Shown here: piece by piece, positions 34,401 through 45,368 of the stretch
How the letters are laid out: every line of letters starts with the position of its first letter
How positions within the stretch are numbered: position 1 is the first letter of the stretch
Source of the DNA: Amphiura filiformis
Taxonomy: Eukaryota > Echinodermata > Ophiuroidea > Amphilepidida > Amphiuridae
DNA length: 64,000 bases
Direction of reading: 5' to 3'
Assembly (NCBI RefSeq): GCF_039555335.1
Contig: NC_092640.1
Span: forward strand, 27,499,446 to 27,563,445
Program-made: the position numbers and the translations under genes
Notes under the pieces: model-generated
What the model was told of the DNA's origin: nothing
Database searches by the model: none
The model's input: only the letters and a program-made list of their open reading frames with translations

Positions 34401-37400
34401 AAGCAGTCGCTATTGGCTTCTGACCAATCACATTCAAAGTTGGTTTTTTCCTGTTTTTTCGCAAATCACTTAATTTTTCCCAATAGAAGTATACTCACAT
34501 GTTGAGTCATGTTCCTGCACACCTCCACTGATTTTCCCGTAAAAAGTTTGTAAGTAATATGGAATTTTTGGCCAAAAAACGAAAATTTCACTTTGACCCC
34601 CCCTCCACTGGGATTTTTTTGGGGGGAAAATCAGTGGAGGTGTGCAGGAACATGACTCAACATGTGAGTATACTTCTATTGGGAAAAATGAAGTGATTTG
34701 CGAAAAAACAGGAAAAACCCAACTTTGAATGTGATTGGTCAGAAGCCAATAGCGACTGCTTGGTTACCATGGCAACGGTTTTATTACCTTCATAACATGG
34801 CCAACATATCCCTACATAAGCACAAACTCACTTGAGATTGTATCATGAAAGGTTTTGGAGATATTTGCAAAAATGTTGGAATTCATGATTTCCCTAAACC
34901 TTGCCTTAGGGGAAATAAAAACCACCATAACTCAACCTTTACTCATAATAATGAATTCAATTTGGTATCAACACGTAGCTAATTGATTGTTCTAACTTGC
35001 CAGTATTATTTTTAACAGAAAAACCATAAGATAGACATAAAATATGATAAAAATGTTAATTTTCCAATGTGTAACAGCGTAAAATTTGACAATATTAAAG
35101 GTTAGGGACGTACAAACCAACGTTGATATTCCATGTCTAACAGCGTAAAATATGACAATATTAAGGGTAGGGGACATACAAATCACCAAACTCAAGTTTT
35201 ACTGATGAAAATGAATTCATTTTGGTATCAATATGTAGCTATTTGATAGTTCTAACTTTCTAGTATTATTTTAAAAGCAAAAAAGTCATTAGTTGTCCGG
35301 TAGATAGACATAAAATGTATGAAAATGTTAATATTCAATGTCTAACAGCGTAAAATATGACAATATTAAGGGGTAAGGGGACATACAAATCACCCAAACT
35401 CAAGTTTTACTGATGAAAATTAATTCATTTTGGTATCAATATGTAGCTATTTGATTGTTCTCATTTTCTGGCATTATTTTAAAAGCAATTAAATCATTAG
35501 TTGTCAGGTAGTTAAACATACAATATGAAAAAAATGTTGATATTCCATGTCTAACAGCGTAAAATATGACAATATTAAGGGGTAGGGGACATACAAATCA
35601 CCAAAACTCAAGTTTTACTGATGAAAATGAATTCATTTTGGTATCAGTATGTAGCTATTTGATAGTTCTAACCTTCTAGTATTATTTTAAAAGCAATTAA
35701 TCCATTAGTTGTCCGGTAGATAGACATAAAATGTATGAAAATGTTAATATTCAATGTCTAACGGCGTAAAATATGACAATATTAAGGGGTAGGGGACATA
35801 CAAATCACCAAAACTCAAGTTTTACTGATGAAAATGAATTCATTTAGGTATCAATATGGTAGCTATTTGATAATTCTAACCTTTTAGTATTATTTTAAAA
35901 GCAATTAATCCATTAGTTGTCCAGTAGATAGACATAAAATGTATGAAAATGTTATGATATTCAATGTCTAACAGCGTAAAATATGACAATATTAAGGGTA
36001 AGGGGACATACAAATCACCCAAACTCAAGTTTTACTGATGAAAATGAATTCATTTTGGTATCAATATGTAGCTATTTGATAGTTCTAACTTTCTAGTATT
36101 ATTTTAAAAGCAATTAAGTCATTAGTTGTCCGGTAGATAGACATAAAATGTATGAAAATGTTAATATTCAATGTCTAACAGCGTAAAATATGACAATATT
36201 AAGGGTAAGGACATACAAATCACCCAAACTCAAGTTTTGCTGATGAAAATTAATTCATTTTGGTATCAATATGTAGCTATTTGATTGTTCTCATTTTCAG
36301 GCATTATTTTAAAAGCAATTAAACCATTAGTTGTCAGATAGTTAAACATACAATATGAAAAAAATGTTGATATTCCATGTCTAACAGCGTAAAATATGAC
36401 AATATTAAGGGGTAGGGGACATACAAATCACCAAAACTCAAGTTTTACTGATGAAAGTGAATTCATTTTGGTATCAATATGTAGCTATTTGATAGTTCTA
36501 ACTTTCTAGTATTATTTTAAAAGCAATTAAGCCATTAGTTGTCCGGTAGATAGGCATAAAATGTATGAAAATGTTAATATTCAATGTCTAACAGCGTAAA
36601 ATATGACAATATTAAGGGGTAATGAGACATACAAATCACCCAAACTCAAGTTTTACTGATGAAAATGAATTCATGTTGGTATCAATATGTAGCTATTTGA
36701 TAGTTCTAACTTTCTAGTATTATTTAAAAGCAATTAATCCATTAGTTGTCCGGTAGATAGACATAAAATGTATGAAAATGTTATGATATTCCATGTCTAA
36801 CAGCGTAAAATATGACAATATTAAGGGGTAAGGGGACATACAAATCACCAAAACACAAGTTTCACTGACGAAAATGAATTCCATTTTTGTATCAATATGT
36901 AGCTATTTGATTGTTCTCATTTTCTGGCATTATTTTAAAAGCAATTAAGTTTCCCACGAGGGGTTGAAGGTCATAATGGGGCCAATACTAAAAAAATGAT
37001 CCTATCATGTTGTAATGTTGTAATCTCAAATTGTTCCTCTCATCGCTAAGAATTAAAAAAAAAGACAATTGTCATAGTTCTACGAAGCTTAGTTCAGGGG
37101 TTATAACGTCGAATATATCAAAAATATCATAAAGGTCAAATTTTAAAAATGGTCCAATTGCACCAATTAACGTAAGAAACCTCAATCGAATACTACATTC
37201 AAATTTTGGTGCAACGATTTGTATTCCCGTGTTCCCTTCACAGTTAATAAGTTGAGTTATGGTAATATTTCCCCTACCCAGTCTTTTGCGATGAAATTTT
37301 TTTTTTTTTTTCCCCTCCCCCTTACAAGACTAGTGTGTGTCAACGGTCCCTTACGCTGCTAGATATAGAAAATGACTTCTTCTGACAGTTTCTGTGTATG

Positions 37401-40400
37401 TACCTGACAACTAATGATCGCTTTGTTTATAGAAAGTTAGAACAGCCAATCAGATACATTTTGATACCAAGATAAATTCATTTTCATGAGTAAAAGTTGA
37501 GTTATGGCAGTTATAAATCTCCCCTACCCCTTAATATTGTCATTTTACGCTGTTAGACATAGAAAATTTACCTTTTCCTCACAGTTTCTGTATATCTGCC
37601 TGACAAATAATGGTCGCTTTGCTTTAAAATAATACTAGAAAGCTAGACCAATCACTTGGATATATTTTGATACCAAGATGAATTAATTTTCATGAGTAAA
37701 TGAGTTATGGCAGTTTACATTTCCCCTACCCCATAATACTGTCATATTTATGCTGTTAGACATAGAAAACGTACCTTCTTATCACAGTTTCTGTGTAACT
37801 ACCTGACAACTAATGATTGCTTTGCTTTATAATAATACTAGACAGTTAGAACAACCAATTAGATACATTTTGATACCAAGATGAATTCATTCTCATGAGT
37901 AAATATTGAGTTATGGCAGTTTATATGTCCTCTACCCCTTAATATTGTCATATTTAAGCTGTTAGACATAGAATATTTACCTTTTCCTCACAGTTACTGT
38001 GTATCTACCTGACAACTAATGATCGCTTTGCTTTGAAATAATACTAGAAAGTTAGAACAACCACTTAAATACATTTTGATACCAAGATGAATTCATTTTC
38101 ATGAGTAAAAGTTGAGTTATGGCAGTTATAAATTTCCCCTACCCCTTAAGGGATCTAGAATGAGCGTTTATGGCGTTTCGATAGTATTTTTTGTGGGACA
38201 TGAGAGCACCTCAGACGTATCGAATTGCATTCTAAATACGAAGCATGTCTTTCTGATATCAAATAATTTTCATTTTTGAAAATCACGATATAATACAAAT
38301 TTTATGACAAATTATAAAAATTTGATATTTTTCAAATTTTGATATATAACAGTCCTCGAAGTAAATTTTATAAATCTAATGATATATTCTTAAAGTGTAT
38401 GTAGCTGGGAGGAAAAGCCGACGATCAATTGAAAATTTTGACCTTTCATATTGAAGATATGGATTTTTTCCCAAAAGACCTAATGTTTTTTGGTGTTTTG
38501 GGAAAAAAAATCCATATCTCCAATACGAAAGGTCAAAATTTTCAATTGATCGTCGGCTTTTCATCCCACCTACATACACTTTAAGTATAAATCATCAGAT
38601 TTATAAATTTGACTTCGAGTACTGTTAAATATCAAAAATATCAATTTTTAATGATTTGCCATAAAATGTGTATTACATTGCGAATTTCAAAAAGTCAAAA
38701 TTATTTGATATCAGAAGGACATCCTTCGTATTCAGAATGCAATTCGATATGTCTGATGTGCTCTAATGTCCCACAATAAATACTGTCCAAACGTTCATAC
38801 CCCACCCCTTAATATTGTCATTTTACGCTGTTAGACATAGAACATTTACCTTTTCCTCACAGTTTCTGTATATCTGCCTGACAAATAATGATTGCTTTGC
38901 TTTAAAATGATACTAGAAAGTTAGAACAATCACTTAGATACATTTTGATACCAAGATGAATTCATTTTCATGAGTAAAAGTTGAGTTATGGCAGTTTATA
39001 TTTCCCTACCCTTAATATTGTCATATTTACGCTGTTAGACATAGAAAACGTACCCTTTTCTCACAGTGTCTGTGTATCTACCTGACAACTAATGGTCGCT
39101 TTGCTTTAAAATAATACTAAAATTTAGAACAATCAATTAGATTTACATATTGAATTGAATTCAATAGAATTTAATACCAAGATGAAGTCAATATCATGAG
39201 TAAAATATTGAGTTCGGATGATTTATTTTCCCCTACCCCTTAATATTTTTCTATGTTATGCTGATATACGAGTGAAATCAGTTTTTGTTGGGTTTTTTGG
39301 GGTTTTTTCTAAACATTGTTTGTCTTTTTCCCAGTGGTTACTCACGTCCTACACATAAATATTCAAAATATTACATCAATGGAAACTTGTTGTATTGTTG
39401 TTGGATTTTGTAAATGGAAGTTGGTGCAGTGTACATGTAGTGACATATTAAGATATGTACACACACACCCCTCCCCTCACCCCCACACATACCCTATGTA
39501 CACCCAGCACCCCACACACACCTCGTCCCACAGACACCCCCAACGAACTCATACATATTATAATGCTTGGAACTGTTACAATAATGTTTCCCTTGATATG
39601 CTTAACATTAAAAACAAAACAAAACATTGAAATTTAAATTAAAAAATTAAAAATGGAAACTGAATCAATTTTGAAAATATAAAGTGGTATAGTTGTGAGA
39701 TTTGAGGCCAATGTCAAACTTTACACATATGGTTTAAAAAATTAGATTACCACTCATTTATGGACTATATACTTCCAAATATGCTCAAATGAAACCTGTT
39801 TTTGTTTAAAAATAATACTAGAAAGTTAGGAAAATCATTTAGCTACATATTGATACCAAAATGAATTCAAAATCACGAGTAAAAGTTGAGTTCTTGGAGT
39901 TTATATCTCCCCTACCCCTTAATTTTGTCCTATTTTTGTGATTTTATGCGATTATACGTCCATACATAAAATGACCTGTAAAAAAAAGTGATACCACAAT
40001 TTGAGTCCACTACCTACCTAGCAGTGATCTAGAGGGTCCATACTAATTACCTATGGTGTCAAACCTTGTATATAGTGGAGGGTGAACCAAGTCCTTATTT
40101 AGGCCCCTTGTGGGATCTTGCTCCTGGACTATAAAATGTGTATTACATTGCGAATTTCAAAAAATCAAATTATTTGATATCAAAAGGATATGCTTCGTAT
40201 TCAGAATGCAATTCGATATGTCTGATGTGCTCTAATGTCCCACAATAATACTGTCCAAACGTTCATACCCCATCCTTTAAGGGCTCGGATAGCCACATTT
40301 TCACGTGTTTTGTTGTGGGACCTGAATGCACATCAGGCATATAGAATTGCATTTTGAATAAGAGGCATATCCTTCACGATAAAATTCAAATCCTAATGCA

Positions 40401-43400
40401 AATGATAAAAAATTTATATTATAGAAATTTAACAGTCCGCGAAGTAAATTTTATAAGTGTATCTAGCTGGGATGAAAAGCCGTCAATCATAGGTAAATTT
40501 TGAACTATACGTATTGAAGATATAGATTTTCCCCAAAACACCAAAATATGTATTTTCAATTGATGGTCAGCTTTTCTTCCCAGCCATACTCTAAGTACAT
40601 TATCATAAGATTTATAGAGCTAAATATCAAAAATTAAAAATATCAAATTTTAGTAATTTGCCCTAAACTTGTATTATATCGCAAATTTCATTAAACCTAA
40701 ATTGTTTGTTATCAGAAGGACATTCCTTGTATTCAGAATACAATTCGATATGTGTGATGTGCTATCAGGTTCCACAAAAATACTGTACTATTCGATTCCT
40801 TAAGTGAATGAAAATCACGAAAATGTCCAAAATGAGCTCTCAAATAAGATTTCCGATTTTGAAATGTTTTTCTGCTAGATTTTTCGCCTTTGGATACTTT
40901 AAAAGCGATCACGACTGGATAAAAAAAGGCACGAAATCCGAACTCCTCTATTAGGGGTGTTTTCTGGAATCTCCCGTTATCACACTTTTATTTGAATTGT
41001 TCTTCATCTCCTACTTCGTCCTCCTCTTTTTCTCTTTTAATATCTGCTCATTTCGTTTGCTTGTTGCTATCGTTGCTTTTTCCTTTGCTGTTGCTTCTCT
41101 TAATCATGTACATTATCCATTGATGTGCAAAAATGTGTTTCATTCTCTCTGTATTTTAAATGCTAGAACGTATTATTGAATATTCAAAATATCTTTGATT
41201 GTGTTCATGTATTTTATGCTTGTAAATTATTCAGCGCCTTGAGATTTTAATGTAATGCGCTTTATAAGAATAAAATATTATTATTATTATCATTTATCAT
41301 CTTTGCCGTCTTAATATCATTTTGATTCTCATTTTCATTTTTCCTATGTTTTGTTTCGCCTACTTCTTTTTCTTTCACTTGTTCGTCTTTCCTTTCCCTT
41401 TATTCTCTTCTGTACTTATCTCCCCTTCTTTCTCCGCCTCTCCTGTTCGTCTTCATTTTTCTGCTTTCCCCTATTTTGGTAAAACATTATCTTTACTATT
41501 CTAATCTGTTAGCCTTTGAACACAGACGTTTTCGTTACGTTATGTTATATTTACGTTAATATTACAAGTTGTATGATATACCTGTATTTTCTTATCACAG
41601 GAGTATCCTATTCAGACTATAGTGATGTACTCTGGATAGCATTAGGCGGCTCGACGGAGGCCAAATACAAGAAACACCTTGTGGCTGATGTTTTACCAGC
41701 AGTACCAGGCATGACAGAGGCACTTGGTAGGTCACCCACACTTATGTCCCGAATAAAGCCCGAATTTGTTCCGAAAATAAATCGGCAGCACTAGGCATGC
41801 GACCATGAGTTCGGGTATTGTAGTTTTGCTAATTTTGAATCGAGAGGGAATGCTTGTGATCACATTAGGCGGAGGTGCCGTATTTAGCGTTAGATTTGGA
41901 TATTTAATTATTTTCTTTATTTTCCCCCGGGTATATTGCATCAAATTCATCAAGCATGTAAGGGATTTCCCCATCCTGTTGAAGCAATGTGCAATGCTAC
42001 TAATTCAAAGTTTAAGAAATCGCACAGATGAAATACACTTGCCACCACCTATGTAGCTATGATCACCCTGCTGACAAAAAAGTAGGATTGTGAAAAGTAA
42101 TTTGCAATTTTGAAACTCTATAGTTAATATAAACGCATTTAGGGCTAACTTTTATAACGCTGACAATATACATAGGCCCATCCGAGCAGTTGTCATGACA
42201 TATTATTACCTTCACGACCCATTATTCAAAATAGCGCACTGTGATTTGTTGAAACACGTCAAGTGAAAGACACATTGGTGGTGCTCGGTGGAAGACCTTA
42301 AATTAATACAATCAATACCTCAATTTGGTGTGACATGTATCTCATTTTGATAGCGCCAGTTGAACACCTTTTAAACCAATCAATAATCCTATTGTTAAAG
42401 AGGATAATAAGCTTCTACCGTACACACAGAAATTTTTTTACACAGGTTATGTAAAAAATATACATAACATTAGGTAGCATATGAACTCCCAAACAAATAG
42501 GTATTTTTTTACATAACCATGAATTATGTAAAAATAACATAGCAGATAAGTAAAAAAATACTATGGCTATTAAGTAAAATATTTACATAACTTTTATGTA
42601 GAATTTTTTACCTCGGCTATATAGGTATTTTACTACATAATTGTTATGTATTTTTTACACAACTTATGTAAAACATACATAACATTTATGTAGCATATGA
42701 ACCCCATAACAAATAGGTATTTTTCACACAACCTTAATTAAATTTGTAAAAAAAAACATACCAGTTAAGCAAAAAAAATACTTCATTATTAGGTAGGATT
42801 GGGGCTTTCTTTCTTTCTTTCTGTTTTATTTTATGCTGAAACATAATTCATGATAGATTTGAAGTCATCAGATCTTGGTCAACTGTCAGATTCGTTCAAC
42901 AATACAATTTCATGCATGAAGTAGTTTTATTTTGTTTTTTTTTTTTTTTTTATCAGTTCAACCCGCTATAGTGAATGTTCAATGTAATTTGTAAAGCATT
43001 TCTCTCTCGCATGTATTACATGTACGATACAATGCTATAATAATACACTAAGCCACTGAAATGCTTCAAGCCTAATTCCCATTGGTACTGTAGGACTACC
43101 TACCAAAGTCATTTCAATGCATTATCACGTCTACACCGTATTACATCGCTATCTATCTCAAAACACACATTGCTATACCATGTATACACGCAGTGTCCGG
43201 GCGCAGTATACAGAACGTACAGTATCGTACTGTAATGAATGTCGTAGCACGTAATCATGATCGCGGCAATACGTACGCTGCAATGTCAATTCCAATGTAG
43301 ATAAATCTAGTAAATGAACCCATAAATAGCCATTTTTAATGTCTCAAAGATATCCATACATGAGCTTATCGAACGAATCTCCAGTTTGGTTCCAACTTAT

Positions 43401-45339
43401 GACTTCGAAACCTACCTATTTGAATGATGTTTCAGGAGGCATGCGCTACACGATCACATACACGTCGTGTCCGCCATGATTGCTTTCGGTCGGCGCTATA
43501 TTCTTACCTGAAATAGGTAAAAACTACATAAACTCGGCAAAATATCTGGCCAATGTATGTTTTGCCTTTCGAATAGGTGCATTTTAAAATTACATAACAA
43601 CTGGTAAAACATTTTGATGAAATTTTACTTAACCTGTGTAAAAAATTGTCGAAATTATACACAACATCATTATACTTGGTATTTTTTTACATAATGAAGG
43701 TCCGATTTTTCTGTGTGTACGTCTATAGAGTTTTTCAATAGCTCTATTCTTTGTTTGCTTTGGCTAAATGGCTAAATCCTGTTCAAGCGGTGGGTTACAA
43801 AGCATTATATTTTGTCTAGGTATGTATAACCAACAATTAACAATGAGAGGACATTCCTGAACATCGTTGACTTGAGGATGATTTGAAATAACCGCTAATT
43901 ATGACTGTTTGATATTTATTACCAGTAATGTGTAAAAAGAGAACACGTAGAACCGAAAAAGGTTTACCGTTTTGTTGAAGGAGCAAAGTTCAACAAACCA
44001 TAACCCCGCTTCTGGATATCGTTTGATGTCAAATGATACATGATGTATATTTTCTAAACACGAAATAAAACAAAATTGACCGGGCCGAAGTTACGGCTCA
44101 TTCGTGGTGTACGGTCACATATGTGGGGACACCTGGACCTATTAATGCCAATACCATTGCCATTAAGTTTCATTTACAAAATGAAATTTATGTAAGTATG
44201 AGTGTCAAGCCCGGTTCCGGCACTCCTTGTATCTTGGGTACTCATGCTCGTCAGAAATTTCCCGAAATTAGAGGGTATTTTGAGGTATAACGCGATTCGC
44301 GAAACACAAAAATGGGGTCATTATTCAAACCACTTATTCTCGAAATTAAAAAAGGTGCTCTTCATTTACGAATCACTAGTATAAATCATCGTGGTTTCAT
44401 TATTCTTCATTTACCAAGCCCATGCACAAATCATCTCATTTTCAATCATCCGTTTGGCGCACATGACATCAAATCACATCAACTATACGATGCATACATT
44501 CACTGGTACCGTGTATCATACGTATCCTACGTGTTTCCGTCAGAAAGGGGTATATTAGAAATATCGTTCGCGTATTGAAGGGGCGGGCACTGTTGAAGGG
44601 TAAAACATTCATGAAATCGCTAAAAAGGGGTGTTTTTATCCTGAAAACTTCGCGAATTGAGATGCAAAACGGTGTTTTCAAAGTTCACCGACGAGCATGA
44701 GTACCTGCGGATACACGGAGTGCCGGAAAACATGGTAAAATACACTTAGAACGAACTAAATTTGTATCTACTTTCTCAGAATCCGGAGCCAGTGTTTTGG
44801 ACATTGGCTGTGGCACCGGCGCAACCAGTACACTTCTTGCAGCTGCCTTTCCGAATAGCACTGTTCTGGCAGTGGACATAAGTGATAAAGCGCTTGAAAT
44901 CATACAAGCGAAAGTTCTGAAACAGAACCTTAATAACATCACCGTAGCGAAACAAGACGCGTGTAAACTTCCATCAGACTGGGCTGGAAAGTTTGACTTT
45001 GTCTTGGCTAATGATGTGGTCCATGATAGTGCCCAGCCGGGAGACATATTACGCTGCTGCTACGATGTGCTGAAGACTGATGGTACATTCGTTATGAACG
45101 ATATCTACACCCATAGCTCAATGGCTAAGAATATCCAGTTCCCATATGCACCTCTGGTTTACAACTTCAGTGTTTTTCATTGTATGCCCGTATCCTTAAA
45201 TGAAGATGGTATGGGATTAGGTACAGCCTGGGGTATTGAAAAAGCGGAAGAAATGATAAGAGCTGCAGGGTTTACAGAGGTCCAGTTAACACGATGCCCA
45301 ACGGATATGGACGCGATGTTTGTATGTAAAAAGACCTAG
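31498..45339 (+). CDS. SAM-dependent methyltransferase, Rv2258c-like, copy 2 (four exons)
   Basis: Exons are 31498-31679, 32190-32410, 41601-41726 and 44780-45339 (TAG). They join to a 363-codon frame (362 residues), the usual length of the family. The winged-helix domain spans roughly residues 14-135 and the methyltransferase core roughly 175-362. Motif I is VLDIGCGTGATST at about 182-194, the acidic post-I is VLAVDIS, and FDFVLANDVVHD follows. The ATG has good context (CAACATGG) and follows a TTTCAG that may be an acceptor of a 5' non-coding exon. All junctions are GT/AG with phases identical to copy 1. Intron 2 is 9.2 kb because it holds a split MITE, the 6.95-kb inverted-repeat element and a second MITE. 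No break was found, so this copy is probably functional. The methyl acceptor is unknown; the family also occurs in bacteria. Confidence 0.9.
32663..33181. mobile_element. TTAA palindromic MITE, copy C, left portion
   Basis: The element begins at TTAAGGGATCTGGAATGAGCG and carries the full left arm and most of the right arm, up to TTTGCCATAA. The sequence then breaks and resumes at 40132 with TAAAATGTGTATTAC, exactly as in uninterrupted copies (38646-38666, 47236-47256). The break is due to the insertion at 33182-40131. Confidence 0.9.
34241..34908. mobile_element. Near-perfect palindromic MITE within the left arm
   Basis: The arms are almost identical: GGCAAGGTTTAGGGAAATCA at the left and TGATTTCCCTAAACCTTGCC at the right, meeting around 34590. 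It starts with TTAAGGTGGTTCG at 34241. The right terminus lacks the matching CGAACCACC and ends near GCCTTAGGGG, so it seems to be deleted. The very high arm identity suggests a young element or ongoing homogenisation. No counterpart is present in the right arm. Confidence 0.8.
35095..36950 (+). repeat. ~208-bp tandem repeat array, left arm
   Basis: Units begin ATTAAGGGGTAGGGGACATAC near 35366, 35576, 35784, 35993, 36204, 36408, 36614 and 36824, a spacing of about 205-210 bp. Each unit holds CTCAAGTTTTACTGATGAAA, GGTATCAATATGTAGCTATT and CAATGTCTAACAGCGTAAAA. More diverged single units occur at 33385 and 34028. Neighbouring units are very similar, which suggests local expansion. Confidence 0.9.
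37240..39930 (-). repeat. ~205-bp tandem repeat array, right arm (inverted)
   Basis: The same unit runs in reverse: CCCCTACCCCTTAATATTGTCA-type junctions recur near 37523, 37727, 37931, 39009, 39234 and 39914, with CGCTGTTAGACATAGAA and TTTTGATACCAAGATGAATT in each. These units differ more from each other and from the left array than the left units differ among themselves. A TTAA MITE interrupts the array at 38146-38812. Confidence 0.85.
38146..38812. mobile_element. TTAA palindromic MITE, copy D, nested in the right arm
   Basis: It is bounded by TTAA at 38146-38149 and 38809-38812. The outer sequence CCTACCCC on the left and TATTGTCATT on the right join into a normal array junction once the element is removed, so the target was the TTAA in the repeat unit. 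It is full length (667 bp) and close in sequence to copies C and E. Confidence 0.9.
40132..40280. mobile_element. TTAA palindromic MITE, copy C, right portion
   Basis: It continues the arm broken at 33181 (TAAAATGTGTATTACATTGC) and ends CATACCCCATCCTTTAA at 40277-40280. The terminal TTAA is shared with the next element. Confidence 0.85.
40277..40803. mobile_element. Diverged TTAA-type MITE, copy F, abutting copy C
   Basis: It starts TTAAGGGCTCGGATAGCC and ends CGATTCCTTAA (TTAA at 40800-40803). It keeps the family blocks (GCACATCAGGCATATAGAAT, AAGCCGTCAATC, ATTCAGAATACAATTCG) at lower identity and is shorter (about 527 bp). It sits directly beside copy C and shares its TTAA, so one of them inserted into the terminus of the other. 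Confidence 0.75.
40990..41520. other. Intron 2 of copy 2, pyrimidine-rich right end
   Basis: T/C-rich sequence (TTCATCTCCTACTTCGTC and later TTTCCCTTTATTCTC) homologous to the end of intron 2 in copy 1. There is no exon before 41601. Confidence 0.5.
42423..43717. mobile_element. TA-flanked foldback element, ~1.3 kb
   Basis: Ends CACACAGAAATTT and AAAATCGGACCTTCATTATG-type mirror with terminal TTTTTCTGTGTG. TA stands on both sides (42421-42422, 43718-43719). The interior near both ends has many short ACATAAC/GTTATGT and TAGGTATTTTT blocks. A TA duplication suggests a Tc1/mariner-type non-autonomous element. It splits an older element related to that at 22386-22938, whose pieces lie left (about 42300-42420) and right (43720-44120). 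Confidence 0.7.
44202..44745. repeat. Foldback element in intron 3 of copy 2
   Basis: CCGGCACTCCTTGTAT and GTACTCATGCTCGTC near 44217-44252 are mirrored by GACGAGCATGAGTAC and ATACACGGAGTGCCGG near 44690-44728. The element ends only some 45 bp before exon 4 and is absent from the matching position of copy 1. Confidence 0.7.
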
Positions 45340-45368
45340 AGTCATAGGTGGTTGGTAATGGTATACTA

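Larger units (their letters stand above)
33182..40131. mobile_element. 6.95-kb inverted-repeat element with satellite arms
   Basis: The ends TAGTACAGGAGCA and TGCTCCTGGACTA are inverted. Further in, long mirrored blocks match almost exactly (AAGGTTTGACACCATAGGTA, GGACCCTCTAGATCACTGCT, GTGGTATCAC, the G/T-rich tract near 33770-33820 and C/A-rich mirror near 39460-39540). TAA stands on both sides (33179-33181 and 40132-40134). Removing one TAA and the element restores an intact MITE. The arms are opposed arrays of a ~208-bp repeat, and the centre (about 36960-37240) is unique sequence. No transposase frame was seen. A 3-bp TAA duplication fits PIF/Harbinger-type transposition, but the termini are not diagnostic. 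Confidence 0.85.

Noticed and set aside
39316-39637. His/Pro/Thr-rich frames near 39.4-39.6 kb
   Set aside because: They fall in the C/A-rich tract of the right arm of the giant inverted-repeat element, the mirror of the G/T-rich tract at 33.7-33.9 kb.
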